A stretch of 17,492 nucleotides of DNA, taken from the NCBI GenBank assembly GCA_031261145.1, contig JAISJX010000021.1, positions 1-17,492 of the forward strand. Direction: 5' to 3'. Every line of letters starts with the position of its first letter. Position 1 is the first letter of the stretch. The position numbers were made by a program, and so were the translations under genes. The stretch comes from Tannerella sp. Its GTDB lineage: Bacteria; Bacteroidota; Bacteroidia; Bacteroidales; Tannerellaceae. Shown in pieces: positions 9,056 to 15,916 of this stretch. The notes beneath the pieces are model-generated. The model was given only the letters and a program-made list of their open reading frames with translations. It did not search any database and was not told the DNA's origin.

Positions 9056-9182
9056 AGCACGCAGATTACGCAGATATAAAAGATGAACGCAGATTATTAT
9101 AATATTGATAATCTGCGTTTTTGCTTATATCGCGTTTCCATATATCTGCGAAAATCTGCCTAATCTGCGTTATCTGCGTGCT
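9056..9182. repeat. Palindromic intergenic repeat made of GCAGAT/ATCTGC units
   Basis: This 127-base element has 20-base outer arms (9056-9075 and 9163-9182) that are inverted copies at 19 of 20 positions, and a nested perfect 12-bp hairpin (9086-9097 with 9108-9119). GCAGAT occurs three times in the left half (9061, 9070, 9089), and its complement ATCTGC five times in the right half (9111, 9144, 9154, 9163, 9172). It is noncoding and fills the gap after the protease gene. I recall similar GCAGAT-rich intergenic repeats in other Bacteroidota, so it is probably a dispersed REP- or MITE-like family rather than a unique site. Confidence 0.8.
9086..9124 (+). terminator. Inner hairpin plus T run, possible terminator of the protease gene
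   Basis: AACGCAGATTAT (9086-9097) and ATAATCTGCGTT (9108-9119) form a perfect 12-bp stem around a 10-base loop. With the last two T's of the stem the plus strand runs TTTTT to 9122, then GC. It lies 56 bases after the protease stop codon. On the minus strand the hairpin is followed by CATCTTTT, so it may also act weakly on the radical SAM transcript. Confidence 0.5.
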
Positions 9183-9204
9183 TATGAGATAGCCGCGTTG
9201 TTAT

Positions 9205-9984
9205 TTATGCGAAAAACTGCACATCGAAGCCTTCTTTGCGGACACGTTCGGCAATGGCTTCCATTTCGTGTTTTGGAATTTTTTGAAGCGATTTCACCGG
9301 AGTTTCACGATCAATGGTATAAATCATCACCCGATAGGGATTAATTTGTTTTAGCGCTTGAATCCAAACCATGATTTCATCATTTCCGGTGTTGTCAATC
9401 ACGATTCCATCGCGTTCGCCTCGCAGGAAAATGGTCTGGATAATCAATTTTCCCTGGAAACGGCATAACTGCTGAATGACGCTCTCACAGGTGAAACCGG
9501 ACACTTCGGGGTCGTCAATCTGTTTCATCCGCATGTTTATCGCGGAATCCAGTTTCATGATATTTTCGTCCACGCGGCATAATGCCTGAAAAACAGGCTC
9601 TTTATAAACCATCGTTGAATTGGAAAGTACAGCTACCCGTACGTTCGGACAAAGACGGTCGCGCAAGGCCAATGTGTCGTCAATAATACCGGCAAATTCA
9701 GGGTGCATGGTTGGCTCGCCGTTTCCTGAAAAGGTAATCACATCCAACGGATCACCGGCAGCAACTATTTGTAGCAGTCTGTTCTCCAATGCCTGTTGCA
9801 CTTCTGTACGCTTAGGCGCTTGTGTATGCGGCGGAAAATTTTCATTCAACCCGCATTCGCAGTAAATGCAATTAAACGTACACCGTTTGCCGTCCGCCGG
9901 TGATATATTAACCCCCAAAGACGCCCCTAAGCGGCGACTATGGATAGGGCCATAAACAATCTGGTTAAATAAAAGTGTTGCCAT
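9205..9984 (-). CDS. Radical SAM protein, function unknown
   Basis: 259-residue radical S-adenosylmethionine enzyme. CTFNCIYC gives the CxxxCxxC [4Fe-4S] ligands Cys35, Cys39 and Cys42, with an extra Cys44 directly after. It is preceded by the segment IVYGPIHSRRLGASLGVN, and residues 86-92 (SGNGEPT) are the SAM-binding GGE-type motif. This opening is characteristic of the Fe-S oxidoreductase group COG0731, related to but shorter than the tRNA-wybutosine enzyme TYW1. No auxiliary cluster domain or substrate-binding extension is seen, so I assign no reaction. It has its own candidate promoter and is flanked on both sides by noncoding, repeat-bearing DNA, so the context gives no partner. Its ATG at 9984 leaves a plausible leader of about 20 bases. 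Confidence 0.9.
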   Translation of the reverse strand: MATLLFNQIVYGPIHSRRLGASLGVNISPADGKRCTFNCIYCECGLNENFPPHTQAPKRTEVQQALENRLLQIVAAGDPLDVITFSGNGEPTMHPEFAGIIDDTLALRDRLCPNVRVAVLSNSTMVYKEPVFQALCRVDENIMKLDSAINMRMKQIDDPEVSGFTCESVIQQLCRFQGKLIIQTIFLRGERDGIVIDNTGNDEIMVWIQALKQINPYRVMIYTIDRETPVKSLQKIPKHEMEAIAERVRKEGFDVQFFA

Positions 9985-10009
9985 AGACTTTTGATCTTAA
10001 TTTGATGTG

Positions 10010-10017
10010 CAAAATTA
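10010..10017 (-). promoter_or_regulatory. -7 element of the radical SAM gene
   Basis: CAAAATTA on the plus strand reads TAATTTTG on the minus strand, an exact TAnnTTTG match 26 bases upstream of the start codon. No TTG is present at the expected -33 spacing. Confidence 0.45.
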
Positions 10018-10068
10018 CGAAAAAAACAGACAGGTTGTGTTATATCCGCCCCGACGGCTAAATATTAT

Positions 10069-10148
10069 TTTGAGACGATATGTCCGTTTCTGATTTAGAT
10101 TGACTGTCTTGCAGTCTTATCGCGAAGAAAAGTTGACTCTGTCTCAAA
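10069..10148. repeat. Short inverted repeat bounding an 80-base noncoding segment
   Basis: TTTGAGAC (10069-10076) and GTCTCAAA (10141-10148) are exact reverse complements at the ends of an 80-base stretch. Inside is a small GACTG/CAGTC hairpin (10102-10106 with 10112-10116). The right end belongs to the TTGA..CTGTCTCAAA repeat also present at 9033-9047. It could be a decayed miniature element or chance. The rest of 9985-10255 holds only the candidate promoter and the terminator listed separately. Confidence 0.25.
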
Positions 10149-10180
10149 TTCATATCATTTTTTTGTAGGGGCAACCTGTA

Positions 10181-10222
10181 AAAAAAGAAGAGGCGGACGC
10201 TCTAATCTGAGTATCCACCTCT
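10181..10222 (-). terminator. Intrinsic terminator of the M16-M28 operon
   Basis: On the minus strand a 9-bp stem (10222-10214 with 10197-10189, one G.U pair) encloses a 16-base loop with an inner 3-bp pairing. It is followed at once by TTCTTTTTT (10189-10181). It lies 34 bases beyond the M28 stop codon. A stem followed by a U run in this orientation and position is a good intrinsic terminator. Confidence 0.75.
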
Positions 10223-10255
10223 CTGTAGTCTGTCTGGATATAGCCGGGCTACATC

Positions 10256-11854
10256 TTAATTTTTTTCGCGAATCTCTTTATAGATAATTCCTTCGTTCCA
10301 GCGGGGAAAATAACTGTCATTAGCTAAGCGCAGACCGATGCCGTAATACAGGTAAATATCATCCATCGTACCGGAGAAATCCCACCACGACTGGTATTCG
10401 TCACTTGGTTGGTGATACGTATTTTTGCTTGGGTGTTTGGCTCTCTTGTCGGCTTCGGCTTGCGGATCAATGTATTCGCCTCCGCTTCTGGCCAATATGA
10501 CGGGCACGCCCACTTTGGCAAAGTTGTAGTGATCGGAACGATAATAGCCGCCACTGGTACCTTTGGCTCCCGGTTTTACGATTTTACCTTGCGTAGCCGC
10601 CGCTTCAATGACGTATTTATCGGTTTCGGCGTCTCCGGCGCCACTCAAGATGACGTCGCGTGCATGTCCTTTAGGCCCGTAGGCATCCATGTTGAGGTTC
10701 GCGACCGTTTTCTTTAGCGGCACAAGCGGGTGAGCGGTGTAATATTCGGAACCTAACAACCCTGATTCTTCACCGGTTACGGCGACAAAGAGAATCGAGC
10801 GGCGCGGACGAACGGGAAGTTGGTTGAGGCGGTTGGCGATAACGATAAGAGCGGCCACACCGGTTGCATTATCAACGGCGCCGTTGTAAATACTGTCGTT
10901 ATCAATAGGAATCCCAACGCCAAAATGGTCCCAGTGAGCGGTATAAACGATGTATTCATCTTTCAGGTCGGTTCCGCGAAAGACCCCGGCAACATTGGCC
11001 GATTCGCCTAATTTCACGTCGTTTATTAGTTCAAGGCTGACTTTTGAGCCGAGCGAATAGCTTTTAAAACCTTTCTTCTGGGCGGCGGTAACCGATTCTT
11101 CGTAAGAACGGCCGGCCTTTTCAAAGACCTGTTTGGCCATATCGTTTGTAATCCAACCTTGGAAGGACATTGTTTTTTCTTCAGAATACAAGCTGATACT
11201 TTTTCCCGCCCATGAATTTCGAACCACGCTCCAGTCGTACGATGCGGGGGCGGTTTCGTGTATTACTAAAGCGCCGGCGGCGCCCTGGCGGTTTGCTTCC
11301 TCAAACTTGTACGTCCAGCGTCCGTAGTAGGTCATGTTCTTTCCATTGAACAGGTTATCATCGTAATATCCGGGGTCGTTCACCCGAATCAGCACGATTT
11401 TACCTTTCACGTCCAATCCTTCATAATCGTTCCATCCAAATTCCGGTGCGTTGATTCCAAAACCGACAAAGACGAAATCGCGTTTCGAGATTTTGATTTT
11501 GTTTTCGGGACTTTGCGACCAGATGATAAATTCGTCCGTCCCTTTCAACGTCAGGTTTCCCTTTTTCCCGCTGATAAGCATGGCGTTGTCTTTCACCTGC
11601 CCGCGGATGCTCTGCATGGGCACTTTTTGAAAATAACTCCCGTCCGCCGCCGGTTCGAGTCCGGATTCTTTGTACTTTGCCGCGATATAATCGAGCGTAA
11701 GTTTTTCATACGATGATAGTGGTTGGCGGCCGCCAAATTCATCGGACGATAGCGTTCTGGTACATTCCCGAAACAAAATTTCGTCGGGATTTTGAGCATG
11801 AAGCATCATGACAGATGCCAAAAGAAATACAATTCCTGATACAATTTTTCTCAT
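10256..11854 (-). CDS. Exported M28 family zinc aminopeptidase with PA-like insert
   Basis: Zinc peptidase of 532 residues from the chosen ATG. A TTG at 11881 extends the frame by nine residues, but the ATG at 11854 places MRKIVSGIVFLLASVMMLHAQ as a clean signal peptide. Numbered from the ATG, the di-zinc site reads His307 (TAHWDHF), bridging Asp328 (GAVDNATG), general base Glu362 with ligand Glu363 (TGEESGLLGS), Asp390 (NLNMDAYG) and His481 (YHQPSDEY), so the enzyme should be active. A PA-like domain (about 125-285, with GLDVKGKIVLIRVNDPGYY) sits before the peptidase core, as in many M28 members. It lies 29 bases downstream of the M16 gene with no promoter between them, so the two are co-transcribed. 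Likely periplasmic or surface trimming of peptides; substrate unknown. Confidence 0.93.
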   Translation of the reverse strand: MRKIVSGIVFLLASVMMLHAQNPDEILFRECTRTLSSDEFGGRQPLSSYEKLTLDYIAAKYKESGLEPAADGSYFQKVPMQSIRGQVKDNAMLISGKKGNLTLKGTDEFIIWSQSPENKIKISKRDFVFVGFGINAPEFGWNDYEGLDVKGKIVLIRVNDPGYYDDNLFNGKNMTYYGRWTYKFEEANRQGAAGALVIHETAPASYDWSVVRNSWAGKSISLYSEEKTMSFQGWITNDMAKQVFEKAGRSYEESVTAAQKKGFKSYSLGSKVSLELINDVKLGESANVAGVFRGTDLKDEYIVYTAHWDHFGVGIPIDNDSIYNGAVDNATGVAALIVIANRLNQLPVRPRRSILFVAVTGEESGLLGSEYYTAHPLVPLKKTVANLNMDAYGPKGHARDVILSGAGDAETDKYVIEAAATQGKIVKPGAKGTSGGYYRSDHYNFAKVGVPVILARSGGEYIDPQAEADKRAKHPSKNTYHQPSDEYQSWWDFSGTMDDIYLYYGIGLRLANDSYFPRWNEGIIYKEIREKN

Positions 11855-11883
11855 AAACTTTAAGTTAAATATTAATAACAATT

Positions 11884-14697
11884 TTACGGTTCCATCATTA
11901 TCTCGACATGATTACCTTGATCGAGCAGTTTTTTGGCGAATGATTGTACATCGGCCGGTTTCATCTTCTCTAAAGTATCTTTATAACCTGTATGCCAGTC
12001 ATAACCTCGAAAATAGTAATCATCCAGGATACTCATCCAATAGCTATTGTCTTGTACGGCTTCGTCATGGCGTTTTATCATATTATCGCGTGTCTTTGTA
12101 AAATCCGCTTCACGGGGGCCGTTCTTCACAATTTCCTGCAATTCGTTTTTTACAATATCCATCAGTTTATCTTTTATTTCCGGATTGGTATCGAAATATA
12201 TCTGAATGGTTGTCAGCCCTTTCGGGAAAATCGAAATATCAATGGCGGTATTCACGCCATAAGACCCGCTTTCGTTTTCGCGTACTTTTTCCGTATAGAC
12301 CAAATCAAGGATTTGTTTGAGGATGGAAGCGCAGTGTTTGTCTTTCGCATCATAGTTCATTTGGCCGGAATAGATGTTCAAAATAGTGGCTTTTGGCGTT
12401 TCCATCGTGCGATGGAAGTGATTGGCGTAGTTTCCCTTGCGAAAAACCGGCAATTGTTTGGCATCCCCCTTTTCAATCCTTTTCAACGATGGAAGCGTCG
12501 CTAAATACTGTTCCATCATCGGAATCATACTGTCTTTCTCAATATTTCCGACAAAAGTAAAGGTGAAATCGGAAGCGTCGGCATAACGTTCTTTGTACAT
12601 GCTCACAATGCGTTCATAGCTGATTTTCTGCAAATCCTCCAGCTCTAAATTTTTAGCGCGTACATGGTTGTCATATATCCCATTTGTGATTGTATCGCTA
12701 AAAACGACCATTGGATTTAATTTCATATTTTCCAACTGTCCGCGCACGCGCTCTTCAAAAGAGGCGTATGCTTCCTCATCACTGCGTGGAGCCGTGAATG
12801 TCAGGTATATCAGTTCAAATAAGGTACGGATGTCGGAAGGTACGGACGAACCGGTTATATTTTCGAAATCGTCCCCCAGGTAAGTCTCGCAAGACACACT
12901 CTTTCCTGTAAGCATCTTACCCAGCATCGTAACGGAAAAATCGCCTAATCCGCCCAAATCGGATACATTATTATATATTTTCAGGTTATACGCATCTTTT
13001 TCGCCGAACAGAGTGCTTCCGCCCGGACTGGAACCTCTCATCAGAATCTGGTCTTTTTTAAAGTCCGTTTCTTTCAGAACCACTTTGACGCCGTTGCTCA
13101 GTGTATAAATCGTCGTTCCGAATAGCGGATCTTCTTTTGTCTGAACGATTTTGCCCGGCGCGGGAAGTGCGGAAATCAAAGGCTCATCAGAGACCTCTTC
13201 CTGATATGCTTCCACAGACAGGGACTTTGCCTGGCGAAACATATCCAGTAGTTCCGTTTCCGATGGATACGTCCGGTTATCAGGCCCCATCAGACTGATA
13301 ACAATGTTATTATCCCCAATGATCCCTTGTATGTACCGGTTGATGCTTTCTACCGGAATGGCCGGAGCGATTTGCTGAAGCATTTGGTATTCCATTTCAA
13401 TACCGGGGATACATTCCTGGTCGGTGAAATGGCGTATATATTCTTCGGCGTAGGATACGCTTTTCTGATTATCCCGTTCTTTATAAGCTGATTCCATGCT
13501 TTTCAGAATATTTGTACGCGCCCGGTCATATTCCGCAGCCGTAAAGCCGAATTGCTTCGCCCGGTTAGTTTCCGTCACTAACGCATTCATGGCGGCATCG
13601 ATTCCATCGGGTTTAAGCAAAGCGGCAGAAGTCCACGCACCTTTGGTTTTGGCAATCATATAATCGCCGTCGCCGGCATAAGCATACACAAAAGGTGGAT
13701 TGGCTTTTTGCAGCATTTCGCCGAAACGCTCATTCATCACCGCCGAAATCACCGATTGCATGTAATGTATAACATATTCTTCAACAGATTCTTTTAAATC
13801 ATCGGGGACTTTATCATGTTTGTAATAGATACTCAGAATCGTATTGGTTGATTCTTTGTCGGTGGCAATGGAAACCAAAGGCTCGTCATTATCGGGCACT
13901 AACGACGGTTCCCGTTTAGGCGAATTCACCGGGGATGGAATATCGGCAAATATCGTTTGAATCGCCTTTTCTACCTCATCCACCTGAATGTCTCCGACTA
14001 TAATCACCGCTTGCAGGTCTGGGCGATACCATTTTTTGTAATAATCGCGTAACTCGTCCGGTTGAAAATGATCGATTACCTCAATTTTCCCAATAGGCAT
14101 GTAAGCGTAACGGCTTCCGGGATACATCTTTGGCAACTGTTGTTCCCACAAACGGGATTGTGCATCCGAGCCTGTACGCCATTCTTCACGGATAACGCCC
14201 CGTTCTTTCTCAACGGATGAATCGGCCAATGTCAGGAATGAAGACCAGTCATGTAAAATCAGCAAACAGGTATCAATTACTTTTTCGCTTGTGACGGGAG
14301 CGTTCATCAACATATAGACGGTTTCATCGAAGCTGGTATAGGCGTTCAGATTCTCCCCGAAACGCATGCCGATACTCTCGGTGAAATCGCGCATGCTCCG
14401 GGTTGCATCCGGAAAATTTGTTGATCCGTTGAATGCCATGTGTTCCAAAAAATGAGCCAGTCCGCGCTGATTATCTTCCTCCTGCATCGAACCGACATTA
14501 TGAACAATATAAAGTTCCGCCCGCTCTTTAGGCAGCTCATTATGACGGATGTAATAGGTCAATCCGTTCGGTAGTACGCCATAACGGATTTTTGGGTCAA
14601 TGGGTATCCGCAGGGGTTCTTGCCCTTGTTGCGCCCAAAGTCCTTGTGCCAATAAAACAATACAGCACAAGCACATAAATAATTTATTTCTCTTCAT
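11884..14697 (-). CDS. Exported M16 family (insulinase/pitrilysin-like) zinc peptidase
   Basis: 937-residue inverzincin peptidase with an N-terminal signal peptide (about 1-23, ending GLWAQ). The active half carries HFLEH at 82-86, with His82 and His86 as zinc ligands and Glu85 as base. The third ligand is Glu163, exactly 77 residues after His86 as in pitrilysin and the mitochondrial processing peptidase beta subunit, within VEKERGVIREEW. The second half (about 535-937, from VKVVLKETDFKKDQIL) repeats the M16 fold without HxxEH and is the usual inactive partner of a fused enclosed chamber. The length is normal for Bacteroidota periplasmic M16 proteins. It is the first gene of a two-gene operon with an exported M28 peptidase. 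M16 chambers take short unfolded peptides, so a role in degrading peptides in the periplasm or at the outer membrane is inferred. Confidence 0.94.
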   Translation of the reverse strand: MKRNKLFMCLCCIVLLAQGLWAQQGQEPLRIPIDPKIRYGVLPNGLTYYIRHNELPKERAELYIVHNVGSMQEEDNQRGLAHFLEHMAFNGSTNFPDATRSMRDFTESIGMRFGENLNAYTSFDETVYMLMNAPVTSEKVIDTCLLILHDWSSFLTLADSSVEKERGVIREEWRTGSDAQSRLWEQQLPKMYPGSRYAYMPIGKIEVIDHFQPDELRDYYKKWYRPDLQAVIIVGDIQVDEVEKAIQTIFADIPSPVNSPKREPSLVPDNDEPLVSIATDKESTNTILSIYYKHDKVPDDLKESVEEYVIHYMQSVISAVMNERFGEMLQKANPPFVYAYAGDGDYMIAKTKGAWTSAALLKPDGIDAAMNALVTETNRAKQFGFTAAEYDRARTNILKSMESAYKERDNQKSVSYAEEYIRHFTDQECIPGIEMEYQMLQQIAPAIPVESINRYIQGIIGDNNIVISLMGPDNRTYPSETELLDMFRQAKSLSVEAYQEEVSDEPLISALPAPGKIVQTKEDPLFGTTIYTLSNGVKVVLKETDFKKDQILMRGSSPGGSTLFGEKDAYNLKIYNNVSDLGGLGDFSVTMLGKMLTGKSVSCETYLGDDFENITGSSVPSDIRTLFELIYLTFTAPRSDEEAYASFEERVRGQLENMKLNPMVVFSDTITNGIYDNHVRAKNLELEDLQKISYERIVSMYKERYADASDFTFTFVGNIEKDSMIPMMEQYLATLPSLKRIEKGDAKQLPVFRKGNYANHFHRTMETPKATILNIYSGQMNYDAKDKHCASILKQILDLVYTEKVRENESGSYGVNTAIDISIFPKGLTTIQIYFDTNPEIKDKLMDIVKNELQEIVKNGPREADFTKTRDNMIKRHDEAVQDNSYWMSILDDYYFRGYDWHTGYKDTLEKMKPADVQSFAKKLLDQGNHVEIMMEP

Positions 14698-14741
14698 ATC
14701 AAAATTTTAAAAGGATCATTTATCCTGTTTGTTCTAAATGA

Positions 14742-14749
14742 CAAAATTA
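14742..14749 (-). promoter_or_regulatory. -7 element of the M16-M28 operon
   Basis: CAAAATTA on the plus strand reads TAATTTTG on the minus strand, an exact TAnnTTTG match 44 bases upstream of the M16 ATG. The resulting leader of about 37 bases contains a 5-bp hairpin (14712-14716 with 14722-14726) ahead of the start. No clear -33 TTG was found. Confidence 0.45.
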
Positions 14750-14919
14750 CATCAAAATAATGATAACCGAAACATTTTTGTTAAAATAAATCACTTATCC
14801 AGATTCAATGGTTCGTTTTTTTACTGATTAAACATTAAAATACAGAATATAATCAATGATGAAAAAAAGAAATCCAATAATCTCGTCAAACTTTAAAATG
14901 ATTTTTATGCAAATTTTGC

Positions 14920-14949
14920 TTGTAAATTAAAAATAATATTGTAACTTTG
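14920..14949 (+). promoter_or_regulatory. Promoter of the PorV/PorQ-like and HhH-barrel genes
   Basis: TTG (14920-14922), a 19-base spacer and TAACTTTG (14942-14949) give a complete Bacteroidota promoter with the same spacing as the ychF promoter. Transcription would start near 14956, about 140 bases before the first gene, and no other TAnnTTTG lies between. This sits in the 397-base divergent region 14698-15094, whose middle (about 14750-14915) is A/T-rich with no other feature I can support. Confidence 0.65.
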
Positions 14950-14955
14950 AAGTGT

Positions 14956-15094
14956 TAAAACGATTGATAGAAACAATTATAATGAATAATCCGTTTTTGT
15001 TCATGTTTCGGATGTGAGGGCGGAATCAACGTTTGTTTTGATGGAAGCCGGAATCTGAAAAATGGCCATAACTTAAAAACAGAAAGGAGTGAAA
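14956..15094 (+). other. Long structured 5' leader with a 12-codon upstream ORF
   Basis: If the promoter at 14920-14949 is right, this leader of about 139 bases is far longer than the roughly 15-37 bases inferred for most other promoters in the window. It contains a short open frame (14982-15017, MNNPFLFMFRM then stop). It can also form a hairpin from GGC/GCC (15019-15021 with 15047-15049) plus ATCAA/TTGAT (15025-15029 with 15038-15042). It matches no riboswitch class I can recognise. Its regulatory role is inferred only from length and structure. Confidence 0.3.
15083..15089 (+). promoter_or_regulatory. Strong Shine-Dalgarno fixing the start at 15095
   Basis: AAAGGAG ends five bases before the ATG at 15095. 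A GTG at 15089 is in frame but overlaps this site, so the ATG is preferred. A purine-rich site this strong is notable because other genes here lack one. Confidence 0.7.
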
Positions 15095-15904
15095 ATGAAA
15101 TTCGTACTTGTTTTTTGTTTTTTATTTGCCGGTTGTGTATCTTCTTGGGCGAGGGATAATCTCCGGTCGCCGGATACGCGCTCGTTGGGCATGGGTGGCA
15201 ACGGGATGGTGCATTCGTCTCTTTTTAACCCGGCTTTATTGGCGTTGCAAACGCAAAAAGATGTGCGCGTGGATTATTACAACAGGTATTCACTGAGTGA
15301 ATTGGCTACGGTGAGCGGTGGATTTTGTTTTCCGAATGAGGCTCTTCCGGTGGGTTTGCATATTGCTTCTTTTGGGTATGATGAATATCGCGAGAGCATG
15401 TTCAGGCTTTCGGCCGGCAAACGGCTAAATTCGTATTGGTCGCTGGGTATTGGTGTACAATATGCTATCTTACAGTCGGATTTGTACGAGGAAGACGCTT
15501 CGCGCCTTTCTACGGATATTGGTATTACGTTGCAGCCGGTTGAAAACTGGTTGATAGCGTTGTCGATAATTAATCTTCCTTCAATTTCGATAAATAACGG
15601 AGATACTGATACAAAAAGGATTACGCCGTATTTATTGGGTCTGGGAATTAACTGGGACTTTACGGAAGACCTGTTGATAACCGGTGGATTGGTGCATGGG
15701 AAAGAGAACTATTTTTCGGGTTCAATGGGGATAGAGTATTCGCCCTTTACTGATTTTCAGTTCCGTGCCGGTATCAAAACAGCGCCATTTTGCCCTTCTG
15801 TGGGTGTCGGTTATCGTTTTTTGGGGTTGAAAGCGGATGTCGTAATGATATATCATCCGGTTTTGGGCAGTAGTACCGGAATCGGCCTGTCGTATTCTTT
15901 TTAA
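15095..15904 (+). CDS. PorV/PorQ-like outer-membrane beta-barrel protein
   Basis: 269-residue exported protein. After an N-terminal hydrophobic segment (1-19) it begins RDNLRSPDTRSLGMGGNGMV and continues to NPALLAL. This R-x-LGMGG...NPA pattern opens the PorV/PorQ (UPF0164-like, FadL-type barrel) family. The remainder alternates short amphipathic strands and turns (for example YWSLGIGVQYAILQSD, FQFRAGIKTAPFCPSVGVGY) and ends in an aromatic residue (IGLSYSF), as expected of an outer-membrane barrel. PorV and PorQ of the T9SS are substantially longer, so this is a shorter paralogue and I do not assign it a T9SS role. LFAGC at 11-15 resembles a lipobox, but cleavage after SWA (17-19) suits a barrel better. 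The next gene starts 12 bases downstream, so the two products probably work together. Confidence 0.8.
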   Translation: MKFVLVFCFLFAGCVSSWARDNLRSPDTRSLGMGGNGMVHSSLFNPALLALQTQKDVRVDYYNRYSLSELATVSGGFCFPNEALPVGLHIASFGYDEYRESMFRLSAGKRLNSYWSLGIGVQYAILQSDLYEEDASRLSTDIGITLQPVENWLIALSIINLPSISINNGDTDTKRITPYLLGLGINWDFTEDLLITGGLVHGKENYFSGSMGIEYSPFTDFQFRAGIKTAPFCPSVGVGYRFLGLKADVVMIYHPVLGSSTGIGLSYSF

Positions 15905-15916
15905 AAACAGAGAGCT

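Noticed and set aside
9056..9182. CRISPR array
   Set aside because: The repeated GCAGAT units are short, inverted relative to each other and irregularly spaced, with no constant repeat-spacer pattern.
9105..9344. 79-codon open frame on the plus strand
   Set aside because: It starts inside the GCAGAT palindrome and then runs antisense into the 3' end of the radical SAM gene, so it has no independent support.
10237..10256. Short palindrome TAGCC/GGCTA near the M28 stop codon
   Set aside because: Five base pairs with essentially no loop and no U run. The stronger hairpin at 10181-10222 accounts for termination.
11855..11881. Upstream TTG start for the M28 peptidase
   Set aside because: It would add nine residues in front of a well-formed signal peptide and begin two bases after the M16 stop. 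The ATG at 11854 gives a normal signal sequence.
11992..12504. 170-codon open frame on the plus strand
   Set aside because: Antisense to the M16 peptidase C-terminal half. The apparent hydrophobic and aromatic character comes from reading that gene's reverse complement.
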